IMG/VR virus record: IMGVR_UViG_3300036790_000419
Span: 1 to 64,000 of that record
From: a virus
DNA: 64,000 bases
Direction: 5' to 3' (one strand)
The notes under the pieces are model-generated. The model had not been told where the DNA came from, did not search any database, and saw only the letters and a program-made list of their open reading frames with translations. The translations under genes and the position numbers were made by a program. Below, in pieces: positions 44,083 through 52,381 of the stretch (within the stretch, counting starts at the first letter, position 1; every line of letters starts with the position of its first letter).

Positions 44083-46875
44083 ATGACGCCCGTCCTGCCT
44101 GACGCTGCCCGGATGTCCCGCGACGCCCGCCGTACCGCTGCCGCCCGCGTCCGGGCCCTGGACGACATCCAGCCGTTCCCCGGGCTGGAGTGGTTCAACT
44201 CCGCGCCGTGCGAGAGGCACGAGTCGCTGAACATCCTGTGCCGCCGCTGCGGCGTCAGGCTGCGCAGGCACCAGCGGATCGGGGCCTCGTGGATGTACCT
44301 GGGGCTCCCGGGCCTGCTGGGCGACACCATGGGGCCTCAACCACTAGACGCCAAGGTGCTGACACCGGGCGGCTGGGCTCTTATGGGAGAGTTGCAGGGC
44401 GGGGACGAGGTAATCGACCCAGACGGTTCGTCGTCGGAGGTCGCTGAGGTCATCCCGCAGGGCACCCAGGACGTCTACCGGATCACGTTCTCGGACGGGA
44501 CCTCGGCTGAGTCCACGCTCGGGCACCTGTGGGAGGTTCGGGGTATGGGCAACGACCGGTACCGGTACAAGACCCGGGTCGGTCGTGAGCAGCGGGACGT
44601 GTCTGCGTGGAAGGTCCGCACGCTGGGCGAGATCCGGGCCCTGAAAGGTAATTTCGCCGTTCCGCTCATGCGACGGGCTCCGGATCTCGCTGTTGCGGAC
44701 GGAACCCTCCCCCTGGACCCTTATTTGCTCGGCCTCCTGCTGGGCGACGGGTCACTGAGCAAGCACACCCCGGAATTCGGCTCTGCGGACCAGGAATTGC
44801 TGACGGCTGCGAAGGAACTTCTCCCGAAAGGCTGGGGCTGGACGTTCACGCAGTATCGCACGGGGTGCGAGTGGTACCGCTTGAACGGCAGTCAGCCCGT
44901 TTTGCGGTCACTCGGCCTGTTCGGCAAGCGGGCCTGGGAGAAGGCGGTTCCCGAGCAGTACAAGTGGGCTTCTGCCGAAGCCCGGCTGGCCCTGCTCCAG
45001 GGGCTCATGGACACGGACGGAAGCTGGGCGGCGTGTGCTGGCGCGGAGTTCGGCTCTGCGTCGCGCCAGCTTGCTGAAGATGTTGCGGATCTGGGCCGTT
45101 CGCTTGGCTTGCGTACGTCGTCGGTGCGGGCCAAGAAGACCAGCTACACCTATAAGGGGGAGAAGCGGCAAGGGCGGGATGCCTACCGGGTAACCGTTGC
45201 TCCCGCGCCTGGCCGGATTCTGTTCCGGCTCGCTCGAAAGGTCCGGCCTGCACCCCGTCAGCGCGCGCACGGGGACATGACCAATGCCGGAGCGCGGTCG
45301 CATCATCAGCGTGACCAGCGGGTCAAGTGGATTCGCACGATCGAGTACGCCCGGACCGTGCCGGTGCAGTGCATCCGGGTGACCGCGCCATCGCAGCTGT
45401 ACGTTACCGATGACTGGACCGTCACCCACAACAGCGGCAAGACCGCCCAGATGCTGGCGATGCTCGCCATGTGCAAGCAGAACGGGGAGCTGGGGCTGCA
45501 CAACCGGGCGGTCATCGTCTGCCGGGCCGCCGCGACCTGGGACCCGTGGGGGAACGAGCTGGGGCGGCTGCTGCCCGGCATCAGCGCCTACGTCGCCGAC
45601 GGCACCCGCGAGCAGCGCATCCGCGGCTACATGGGCAACTGGGAGATCGCGGTCGTGTCCGACCGCACGCTGGGCGGCGCGCACGGCAAGCGGCAGTCCC
45701 GCGAGGGCGACGTGGCACTGCTTGAGCAGTTCCCGGTCGGGATCTTGATCTACGACGACGTGGACCCCCTGCGCAACCACCTCACCGAGACCAGCGCGGC
45801 GGTCAACCGGCTGGCCGCGCAGTGCCGGCGGGTCCACGGGGCGCACGCCACCCCGACGCAGAAGCGCCTGGCGGAGCTGTGGTGCATGGTGCAGCCGGCC
45901 GGCGGCCGGTCGGCCCTCGGGTCACTGGACTACTTCGAGACCAAGTTTTCCGGTCCGGTCTCCAGGACCATCCTCACCCGGGACCCGGACGACCCGACGG
46001 GCCGCCGCCGCGTCCGCAAGAAGGTGCAGCTCGGCAACGGGGGCGGGATCGTCTCCGACCCGAAGAAGGCAGCCGAGCTACGCCGGCTCATCTACCCCCT
46101 GGTGCTGCGGCGCACCGCCAAGGACATCGAGGGTGACGTGGCGATGCCCGCCGTCCAGTACAACCCGGTGTTCCTTGACCTGAACCCGCGCCAGCGGGCC
46201 CGCTACGAGGAACTGCGCCGGGGCACGCTGCGACGGCTCAGGGAAAGCGGCGAGGTGGTCACCCAGACGGAGGCCGCCGCGGCGTTCAACTACGGGTGGC
46301 AGATCTGCAGCGGCCTGGCCGCCATCGACGAGGGGCCGGGGGCTGACGACTCGTGCAAGTTCGACTGGCTGATGAACCTGCTCACCGGCGACCTGAGTGA
46401 CGAGAAGGCGGTCTGCTTCGTCTACTTCAAGAAGAACGTGGCGGCGCTCGCACGGCGGCTGCAGGCCGAGGGCATCGGCGGCGTGCTCATGTGGTCGGGC
46501 GAGACCGACAAGCGCGAGCGGGCCCGCCGGCTGGCGCGGTTCCACGAGGACCCCAAATGCCGGGTGCTCATCGGCACTACCACGATCGAGGCCAGCCTCA
46601 ACTTGCAGGTGGCCCGCCAGGTCGCCCTGGTCGACACCATCCTCAACCCGGCACGGATGGCCCAGATCGTGGGCCGGTGCGCCCGGGTGGGCAGCCAGTT
46701 CCCGACGGTGTACGCGCACCACCTGCTGGCCAGGCACACCCAGGAGGACGCCTACCTGCCGATGCTGCGGCAGGAGGGCGAGATCGCCGACACGGTGTGG
46801 GACGAGAAGCAGAGCCTGTTCACCGCGCTGAGCCCGCGGCAGATCATGCGCCTGGTGGCTTTCGGCAAGCTCTAG
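44083..46875 (+). CDS. SNF2/SF2-type helicase with intein in the P-loop
   Basis: 930 codons, 564 after removal of the intein. N-terminal zinc-like motif CERHESLNILCRRCGVRLRRHQ (43-64), then the Walker A DTMG|SGKT formed only when residues 85-450 are spliced out. Motif II is the DD of ILIYDDVD, motif III region GAHATPTQK, and the C-terminal lobe has AVCFVYFKKNVAAL, VLIGTTTIEASLNLQ and the final QIVGRCARVG, as in SNF2 and other SF2 ATPases that track on duplex DNA. No operator precedes it. ATP hydrolysis must wait for protein splicing. Confidence 0.85.
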   Translation: MTPVLPDAARMSRDARRTAAARVRALDDIQPFPGLEWFNSAPCERHESLNILCRRCGVRLRRHQRIGASWMYLGLPGLLGDTMGPQPLDAKVLTPGGWALMGELQGGDEVIDPDGSSSEVAEVIPQGTQDVYRITFSDGTSAESTLGHLWEVRGMGNDRYRYKTRVGREQRDVSAWKVRTLGEIRALKGNFAVPLMRRAPDLAVADGTLPLDPYLLGLLLGDGSLSKHTPEFGSADQELLTAAKELLPKGWGWTFTQYRTGCEWYRLNGSQPVLRSLGLFGKRAWEKAVPEQYKWASAEARLALLQGLMDTDGSWAACAGAEFGSASRQLAEDVADLGRSLGLRTSSVRAKKTSYTYKGEKRQGRDAYRVTVAPAPGRILFRLARKVRPAPRQRAHGDMTNAGARSHHQRDQRVKWIRTIEYARTVPVQCIRVTAPSQLYVTDDWTVTHNSGKTAQMLAMLAMCKQNGELGLHNRAVIVCRAAATWDPWGNELGRLLPGISAYVADGTREQRIRGYMGNWEIAVVSDRTLGGAHGKRQSREGDVALLEQFPVGILIYDDVDPLRNHLTETSAAVNRLAAQCRRVHGAHATPTQKRLAELWCMVQPAGGRSALGSLDYFETKFSGPVSRTILTRDPDDPTGRRRVRKKVQLGNGGGIVSDPKKAAELRRLIYPLVLRRTAKDIEGDVAMPAVQYNPVFLDLNPRQRARYEELRRGTLRRLRESGEVVTQTEAAAAFNYGWQICSGLAAIDEGPGADDSCKFDWLMNLLTGDLSDEKAVCFVYFKKNVAALARRLQAEGIGGVLMWSGETDKRERARRLARFHEDPKCRVLIGTTTIEASLNLQVARQVALVDTILNPARMAQIVGRCARVGSQFPTVYAHHLLARHTQEDAYLPMLRQEGEIADTVWDEKQSLFTALSPRQIMRLVAFGKL
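44335..45432 (+). other. Intein coding region (class 3 features, LAGLIDADG)
   Basis: 366 residues inserted between Gly 84 and the Ser of SGKT. It begins PQPLDAKVLTPGGW, so residue 1 is Pro and not Cys or Ser. Block B is STLGHLWEV, block F is VQCIRVTAPSQLYVTDDW and the C-terminus is VTHN followed by extein Ser. Trp in block B, Cys in block F and Thr before the final HN form the WCT set of class 3 inteins. The homing endonuclease has both LAGLIDADG-type motifs, LLGLLLGDGSL and LLQGLMDTDGSW, with their Asp residues, so it may be active. Confidence 0.88.
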
Positions 46876-46878
46876 TCA

Positions 46879-46901
46879 CTTGACTCAGGTAAAGATAAGA
46901 T
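46879..46901 (+). promoter_or_regulatory. Operator, promoter spacing atypical
   Basis: CTTGACTCAGGTAAAG (46879-46894) just after the helicase stop. No -10 at 17-18 bp from TTGACT; the best -10 is TAAGAT (46896-46901), which would place the operator in the spacer. Start would then fall at about 46908. Confidence 0.6.
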
Positions 46902-46908
46902 GGCGGGT

Positions 46909-47634
46909 ATGGGACTAAGAATTCACAAGGCAATCGGCTGGGGGCTGACCAGCCTGGCTCCGGGTGAAGACGGGCAGGCCGACTCCCGCGTCAACTGGAA
47001 GGCCGAGCCGTTCAAGTACGAGGGGCGCACCGGGCGGGAGTACCTGGCCTGGCTGCGCGAGCAGGCGGAGGTTCGCCGCCGGAACGGCCTGCAGTGGTTC
47101 TCGATCGACTCCATGACCCTGGGCGACGCTGAGTGGCTGGATAAGTTCGGCGGCGAGCCGGTCTGGCAGACAGTCACCTACAGCCCCGAGTACGGGCTCC
47201 CCGAGGTGCTGGTCATCCGGCCCTTCGTCTGCACGGACTGGTCCCGGACGGACGACATGATCGACTACTCGGCCGAGAGACTCAGTCACCCGGATGCGGA
47301 GAACTGGTGGGCACCCGTCCGCGGGGGCATTCACCCGTTCGAGGGCCTGTTCATGGATGCCGAGACCGGTGAGAGCCTGCCGCACGCCGTCGTCCAGTGG
47401 GTCCGCCTCGTCAACGGCCTGACCGAACGCGGTGTCTCTGACGAGGAGGCCAGGCTGGGGCTGGCAGCGGCGGTGCGCGCGTGGACGCCGTACAGGTCGC
47501 AGGCCGAGGCGAAGGCACGCATCGTGCCGCGGGTGCCGGAGGAGGTCCGCGACCTCGCGGAGTACCTAGACCTGTTCACCGACGCTGCGGTCTGGCGGCA
47601 GCTCCGGCCGGTGCTCTACACGTACTGGTCGTAG
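46909..47634 (+). CDS. Phage-type hypothetical protein, 241 aa
   Basis: The start MGLRIHKAIGWGL resembles that of hypothetical proteins in several unrelated phages. ATG 46909 coincides with the expected transcription start (leaderless); ATG 46900 would lie inside the -10. Acidic, Trp-rich, alpha/beta. Convergent with the bL12 gene, whose stop is adjacent. Confidence 0.6.
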   Translation: MGLRIHKAIGWGLTSLAPGEDGQADSRVNWKAEPFKYEGRTGREYLAWLREQAEVRRRNGLQWFSIDSMTLGDAEWLDKFGGEPVWQTVTYSPEYGLPEVLVIRPFVCTDWSRTDDMIDYSAERLSHPDAENWWAPVRGGIHPFEGLFMDAETGESLPHAVVQWVRLVNGLTERGVSDEEARLGLAAAVRAWTPYRSQAEAKARIVPRVPEEVRDLAEYLDLFTDAAVWRQLRPVLYTYWS

Positions 47635-48018
47635 CTACCGCACGTCCACGGTCGCCCCGGCGACCTGGAGTGCCTCTACGGCCTTTTCCGCGGTCGCGCG
47701 GTCTGCGTTCTCCAGTACGGTGACCGGAGCCCGCTCCACCAGGTCCTTGGCCTCCTTGAGGCCCAGCTTGGTGAAGACCCGGACCTCCTTGATGACCTGG
47801 ATCTTCTTGGGGCCCGCGTCCTCGATGACGACATCGAACTCCGTCTGCTGGTCTTCCTCCTCCGGTGGCGCGTCAGCGACGGCGGGCGGCGTGCCGTTGA
47901 CCGACACGGCGGCGGTCACCCCGAATGTCGTCTCGAAGTCCTTCACGAACTCCGCCAGTTCCAGCACGGTCATTTCCCTGAACGCACCCATCAGGTCGGC
48001 GCTGCTCAGCTTCGCCAT
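47635..48018 (-). CDS. rplL: Ribosomal protein bL12 (L7/L12) homologue
   Basis: 127 residues, full length for the family. N-terminal dimerisation helices [25 protein letters not shown], a short acidic/Pro hinge ([15 protein letters not shown]), then the C-terminal factor-binding domain [21 protein letters not shown]...[14 protein letters not shown]...AGATVDVR with the conserved Lys, Val and Ile of KKIQVIK and the [10 protein letters not shown] helix. It is close to actinobacterial chromosomal bL12. AAGGAGG is well placed before the ATG. In the ribosome this stalk protein recruits EF-Tu, EF-G and IF2; an element-borne copy could replace or modify the host stalk. It is the only minus-strand gene here and has no operator. 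Confidence 0.93.
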   Translation of the reverse strand: MAKLSSADLMGAFREMTVLELAEFVKDFETTFGVTAAVSVNGTPPAVADAPPEEEDQQTEFDVVIEDAGPKKIQVIKEVRVFTKLGLKEAKDLVERAPVTVLENADRATAEKAVEALQVAGATVDVR

Positions 48019-48095
48019 CTGTCCTCCTTGGCCTGATTGTGACCGTCATCGTAGCGGGCTCCCGCTGTCGGTGATGCGTGACGATCACGCGGGAC

Positions 48096-48299
48096 ATGGC
48101 ATCTACACGGGTTGAATGGTTCCTGGCGGCCAAGAAGGCGCTGCGCGCTCACCGGGACTGGACCGACGAGCAGGTGGCGAACCACTGCGGCATCCCGCTC
48201 GCCGTCGCCGGCGAGATCATCCGCCCGGCCCGTCAGGAGGTCGAGCAGGACCAGACGGACCCGGCCTCGCGGCACGCGAAGCGGATGACCGGTGACTGA
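48096..48299 (+). CDS. Small helix-turn-helix-like protein
   Basis: 67 residues from ATG 48096 (GTG 48078 would add six). WTDEQVANHCGIPLAVAGEIIRPARQEV looks like a helix-turn-helix with a Cro/XRE-type spacing. Directly upstream of and overlapping a sigma factor gene, so an anti-sigma or regulatory role is imaginable but not shown. Confidence 0.5.
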   Translation: MASTRVEWFLAAKKALRAHRDWTDEQVANHCGIPLAVAGEIIRPARQEVEQDQTDPASRHAKRMTGD

Positions 48300-48984
48300 G
48301 GCAGAGGTCCGGGCGCGGATCGGCGAGCTGGTCACGGAAATCGTGCCGTCGGCCCGGTCGGAGGCCTACCGGGTGTGGCAGCGCGCCCCGCACGCCCTGG
48401 AGATGGACGAACTCGAAGCCCTGGCCCTGTCGGGCCTGGCCGCCGCTGCGGCCCGCTGGCCCGTGTACTGCGCTTCCCGGGGGTACAGCCCGACGGCCTG
48501 GGAGTTCTTCAGGGCTTACGTGACCAGGCGCATGCGGGGCGCGATGCTCGATCACCTGCGGTCGCAGGACTGGGTGACCCGCAGTGCCCGGACCAGGGCC
48601 AAGGCGCTGCGCGAGGCAGGCCAGGACCGCGGGCTGAGCGACGCCGAGCTGGCACGGGCGACGGGCATGGGCATCGACGAGGTGCGTGCCACCGCCGCCG
48701 CCGTCTCCGCGCGCCCGGTGTCGATCGACGCCGAGCCCTACGACGTGGCCGGGACCGACGACGTGGAGGGCCAGGCCGTGGTGTCGCAGGTCCTCGCCGC
48801 GATGACGGGAGTGATTAGCCGCCTGAGCGATCACGGGCGCGTGATACTGGTTTTGCACTATTACCAGGGCATGACCGTCCCCGAGCTTGCCCCGTACGTC
48901 GGCGTAACACCAGATGAGGCCGCCAGGCTTCACCAGGAGGCGATCCTGGAGTGCCATCGGGCAATGCTGGGGGTAGTGGCGTGA
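48292..48984 (+). CDS. WhiG/FliA-like sigma factor
   Basis: 230 residues. Region 2 spans EMDELEALALSGLAAAAARW...FFRAYVTRRMRGAMLDHLRSQDWVTRSART, where RMRGAMLDHLRSQDW matches the hallmark of the sigma-28/SigB/WhiG group. Region 3 (LREAGQDRGLSDAELARATGMGIDEVRATAAA) and region 4 (ISRLSDHGRVILVLHYYQGMTVPELAPYVGVTPDEAARLHQEAI) follow in order. It should direct host RNA polymerase to promoters unlike the TTGAC type, perhaps late genes outside the window. Confidence 0.88.
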   Translation: MTEAEVRARIGELVTEIVPSARSEAYRVWQRAPHALEMDELEALALSGLAAAAARWPVYCASRGYSPTAWEFFRAYVTRRMRGAMLDHLRSQDWVTRSARTRAKALREAGQDRGLSDAELARATGMGIDEVRATAAAVSARPVSIDAEPYDVAGTDDVEGQAVVSQVLAAMTGVISRLSDHGRVILVLHYYQGMTVPELAPYVGVTPDEAARLHQEAILECHRAMLGVVA

Positions 48985-49319
48985 AGTACGAGCTGTACGC
49001 GGTTGAGATCGAGGTCTGCTCGAACCCGCTGACTTACGAGCTGGAGCACCGCCGCGATGAGCACGGACAGGGTTCCCCGCTTACCTGGGAGACAAGGGCA
49101 GGCGCGGAGGCTTACATCGAGGGCATCAAGCGCGAGGCCGGTGACCTCGAACTGGACATCTTCCAGGTGGTGCCGCTGACCGGCGAGACGGACAGCGAGA
49201 ACGAGGACTCGTTTGACTTCCTGACGGAAGCAGAGCGGGCCAGCTCGGCACCCGCCGGGGTTCCTTACCGTGAGCTGACCGACGCTGAGGCGGCGGCCGA
49301 GGAAGCGACATGGGGCTGA
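48981..49319 (+). CDS. Unknown protein, 112 aa
   Basis: GTG 48981 overlaps the sigma-factor stop. Starts MKYELYAVEIEVCSNPLTYEL; acidic C-terminus (LTDAEAAAEEATWG). Overlaps the next ATG by 10 bp. No family recognised. Confidence 0.65.
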   Translation: MKYELYAVEIEVCSNPLTYELEHRRDEHGQGSPLTWETRAGAEAYIEGIKREAGDLELDIFQVVPLTGETDSENEDSFDFLTEAERASSAPAGVPYRELTDAEAAAEEATWG

Positions 49320-49753
49320 CTGCCCTTGAAAAGCAGGCCGGGCGGGCGTTCCGCGACGCTGCCCAGGCTGTCCTCGACAGCCGGAACAGGCTGGACCCGC
49401 CTGGCGTGTTCGTCTTGCCGCTGTGGCGGGTGGTCCGGCACGAGTGCCCGGCTGCGGGCGGGGCCTCTATCGGCATCACGCTGCGCGAGGAGTGCGAGGA
49501 GAGCCCGGAATACTGGGGCTGCTACTGCGGAACCGTTACCACCTGGGGCACGCCGAACTTTCCGCACGAGGACTGCGATGGCAGTAGCGTCATTGCTGTG
49601 GTCGGGCGGTTCGCGTTCGTCTGGAAAGAGGGGAAGTGCTCCGGGTGCGGCCTGACCGTCCGCACCCGCCGCGGGCGCTTCGTTGCCGATCGCCCGCTCA
49701 GCCACGGAAGGACCAGCGGTGAGCAGCGACGACCGGCCAGCCCACATCCTTGA
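49310..49753 (+). CDS. Unknown Cys-containing protein, 147 aa
   Basis: Helical N-terminus, then a beta-rich part with CYCGTVTTWG...PHEDC and KCSGCGLTVRTRRGR, likely a zinc ribbon. The last 12 residues overlap the next gene. Function unknown. Confidence 0.6.
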   Translation: MGLTALEKQAGRAFRDAAQAVLDSRNRLDPPGVFVLPLWRVVRHECPAAGGASIGITLREECEESPEYWGCYCGTVTTWGTPNFPHEDCDGSSVIAVVGRFAFVWKEGKCSGCGLTVRTRRGRFVADRPLSHGRTSGEQRRPASPHP

Positions 49754-50300
49754 GATCCCCGAGTCCCTCGGGCGCGACGTGGACGCCTTCTACGCGGGCA
49801 AGAGGCCCGCGCCGCCCGTGGAAGCGTTCATGTCCGACGCCGCCCTTCAGCAAGTAGAGCAGCAGACCCGCGCCGCATCTGCGCCGGTCCACGCCGAGGA
49901 CCTGGTGCCTATCAGCAAGGCGGAAGCCGCCGCGCGCACCACGTTCGACGGCGAGCACCTGCCGAGGGTGCCGGCGACAAGGCGCGTTATCCCTGCGCCG
50001 TTCCGCCGCCCCCGGTTCGACCTGGACCGGCACGGGCGCGACTGGACTACCTGCCGGGCCGACGACGTGGCCCCGGGGGACATGGTGGCGGTGGACGGGA
50101 CGTCGTTCCGGGTCGCTGCGGTCGAGCCCGTGCTCAGGTACGAGGTGGTCGCCGGCATCCCCGACGTAGCAGTAGGCATGAAGGTCATCATCACCGGGAT
50201 AGCCGGTAACCAGCTCGTGTTCGAGCCTGGCTCCAACGTCAGGGCCTTCCGCCTGGCCGAGTTATGGCCACCTGGGCGGGATGGCGGGGGCTGGATCTAG
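49719..50300 (+). CDS. Unknown protein with beta-barrel region
   Basis: 193 residues from GTG 49719. The C-terminal 90 residues (RADDVAPGDMVAVDGTSFRVAAVEPVLRYEVVAG...KVIITGIAGNQLVFEPGSNV) look like a Hint/SH3-type barrel without catalytic residues. Overlaps the methyltransferase start by 37 bp. Confidence 0.6.
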   Translation: MSSDDRPAHILEIPESLGRDVDAFYAGKRPAPPVEAFMSDAALQQVEQQTRAASAPVHAEDLVPISKAEAAARTTFDGEHLPRVPATRRVIPAPFRRPRFDLDRHGRDWTTCRADDVAPGDMVAVDGTSFRVAAVEPVLRYEVVAGIPDVAVGMKVIITGIAGNQLVFEPGSNVRAFRLAELWPPGRDGGGWI

Positions 50301-50947
50301 GGTGTGGTGTTGGTATCTCCACCGACGGCTACGTCAAGGCCGGGGCCAAGATGACCGGGATCGACCTGAACCCGGACGTCGGCGAGTACTACCCGGGTGA
50401 GTTCCAGTGCCGGGACATGCTGACGGTGGGCACCGAGGAGCTGCGCAGCTACGATTTCGTGCACGTCGGGCCGCCGTGCCAGCGGTGGAGCAGGATGCTC
50501 AGCTGCCGCCCCGGCCTGGCTGAGCGGTATCCCGACCTCATCACCCCGATGCGGCCCCGGCTCATCGAGGCCGGCGTGCCGTACGTCATCGAGAACGTGG
50601 AGAACGCGCCGCTGGAGGGCGCGGTCTGGCTGTGCGGGCTCATGTTCGGCTTTGAGCTGTACCGGCACCGCGGGTTCGAGGCGGGCAACGGCCTGGTAAT
50701 CCCGAGGCTCCGCCACCCGGAGCACACGATGCCCGCCAGCAAGGCTGGGCACTGGGTGCCGGGTACGGTGATGTCGATCGCCGGGCACGCCGCTCCCATC
50801 GCCCGGGCCCGGCAGTTGATGGACGTGGCCCGGCACGTGCCGCGCGAGATGCTGGTGGAGGCCGCCCCTGGCTACATGACCGCCTACGTGGCCGCGCACA
50901 TGACGGCCTACCTGAGCAGGGAGGCGGCGTTATGGCGGACGCTGTAG
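50264..50947 (+). CDS. C5-cytosine methyltransferase homologue
   Basis: 227 residues. LDLGCGVGISTDGYVKAG (10-27) is motif I, HVGPPCQRWSRM (67-78) motif IV with the catalytic Cys 72, and PYVIENVENAPLEG (106-119) motif VI. Short like the 33180 homologue but only distantly similar to it. Embedded and overlapping in the replication block, so probably expressed with the helicase; a role in modifying newly made element DNA is plausible. Confidence 0.8.
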   Translation: MATWAGWRGLDLGCGVGISTDGYVKAGAKMTGIDLNPDVGEYYPGEFQCRDMLTVGTEELRSYDFVHVGPPCQRWSRMLSCRPGLAERYPDLITPMRPRLIEAGVPYVIENVENAPLEGAVWLCGLMFGFELYRHRGFEAGNGLVIPRLRHPEHTMPASKAGHWVPGTVMSIAGHAAPIARARQLMDVARHVPREMLVEAAPGYMTAYVAAHMTAYLSREAALWRTL

Positions 50948-52380
50948 CGCACGGCAAGACGGTGCTGGCGGCCGTCGCCGCTGACGGCGGGTCGATCTCG
51001 GCGCTGGACTACGCGGCTGCCCGGGTCGGCGGGGAGCATTTTCCCGACCCGGTGCAGCGGTCCCTGTTCCTGCTGCTGACGCGGTACGCCGACCAGACCG
51101 GCGGTGTCATGACCCGCGCGGCGCTGAGCGACCTGCTGCGCGGCCGGAAGCCGGGCACCGTGCAGATGTACGAGGAGGCATACGACGCCGTCGCGGCGGC
51201 GGTGCCTCAGTTGCACGAGTTCCGGCACTCGGTCAGCCAGCTGCGCGAGCTGGCGGCCGAGCGCGCCACCGATGAGGCCCTTGCCGCGGGCAAGCTGATT
51301 ATGCGGCAGGAGGTCCGCCTGGAAGACGGCCGGGAGCTGTTCGGGCACGCTGACGCGCGCGAGTACGTCCAGGTGGCCCTGGCTGAGGCTGAGCAGCTTT
51401 CCAGCACGTCCGACACCCCGGAGGGCGACGTCGCCGCCGAGGGGGACGAGGTGCTGGCCGCCTATGCCGCCGCGAAGGAGCTGCGCAGGTCCGGCAAGCC
51501 GGTCGGCGTCCAGTTCGGCCTCCCGGACCTGGACCGCGCCCTGGGCGGCGGCCTCGGCAAGGGGCTGTCGCTGGTGGTGGCCGGCACGACGGTGGGCAAG
51601 TCCAGTCTGTGCGTGCAGCTTGCCTGGTACAACGCGGTCATCGAGGGCCGCGACGTCCTGGTTTTCACCACCGAGCAGCACCGTGACGAGGTGCGCGTCA
51701 AGCTGGTCGCCCGGCACTCGCGCCACCCGAAGTTCGGCCTCGGCCGCGGGCTCGACAGCCTGAAGATCGTCTCCGGGTGGCTCAGCGAGGACGAGGAGAG
51801 GGCCCTGGCCTGGGTGGCCGGGGACCTGAAGGCCGGCGGCTACGGTGAGCTGCAGGTCGTGCAGATGCCCGAGCACTGCACGACCTCGGTCATCGCGGGC
51901 CGGGCCGAGGCGATGGCCCGCCGCCGCAGGCCCGACCTGATGGTGTTCGACTACCTGCAACTGTGCGACCCTGAGCGCCGCAGCCGCGAGTCCAAGGAGC
52001 ACGAGAACCAGTCCGGCATCGTCAAGGGCGCGCACCGCTGGGCGCAGACGGCCTTCCACGGCCGGGGCGTTCCCCTGGTCTCCCCCTGGCAGGCCAACCA
52101 GGGCGGCTCCCAGGCGCTGCGCGGCAGCGGCGGGTTCTCGCTGGACACGCACATGTCGCAGACCAAGGAGGCCGGCAACACGGCGGCGACGGTGCTGTCC
52201 CTGGCCATGCCCGAGGAGGACAACTCCAGGGGCCGTGACGTGAAGCTGGTGCTGACGGTGGAGAAGAACCGCAACGGGGTGCGCGGCGGCCGATTCCACG
52301 TGACCGCGGACTACGCCACCAGCCACTTCACGGACCGCGTGGCCCTGGAGGAGGACCCGATCGACTTCGAGGTCGAGTGA
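50932..52380 (+). CDS. dnaB: DnaB-like replicative helicase
   Basis: 482 residues. N-terminal helical domain (ALDYAAARVGGEHFPDPVQRSLFLLL) as in DnaB, then a RecA-type core: LVVAGTTVGKSSL Walker A (214-226), DVLVFTTEQ (H1a-like), LMVFDYLQL Walker B (336-344), and the H3/H4 region WQANQGGSQALRGSGGF and TVEKNRNGVRGGRFHV. It should unwind the fork 5' to 3' as a hexamer. ATG overlaps the methyltransferase stop; the primase-type gene follows by one base. Confidence 0.9.
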   Translation: MADAVAHGKTVLAAVAADGGSISALDYAAARVGGEHFPDPVQRSLFLLLTRYADQTGGVMTRAALSDLLRGRKPGTVQMYEEAYDAVAAAVPQLHEFRHSVSQLRELAAERATDEALAAGKLIMRQEVRLEDGRELFGHADAREYVQVALAEAEQLSSTSDTPEGDVAAEGDEVLAAYAAAKELRRSGKPVGVQFGLPDLDRALGGGLGKGLSLVVAGTTVGKSSLCVQLAWYNAVIEGRDVLVFTTEQHRDEVRVKLVARHSRHPKFGLGRGLDSLKIVSGWLSEDEERALAWVAGDLKAGGYGELQVVQMPEHCTTSVIAGRAEAMARRRRPDLMVFDYLQLCDPERRSRESKEHENQSGIVKGAHRWAQTAFHGRGVPLVSPWQANQGGSQALRGSGGFSLDTHMSQTKEAGNTAATVLSLAMPEEDNSRGRDVKLVLTVEKNRNGVRGGRFHVTADYATSHFTDRVALEEDPIDFEVE

Positions 52381-52381
52381 C

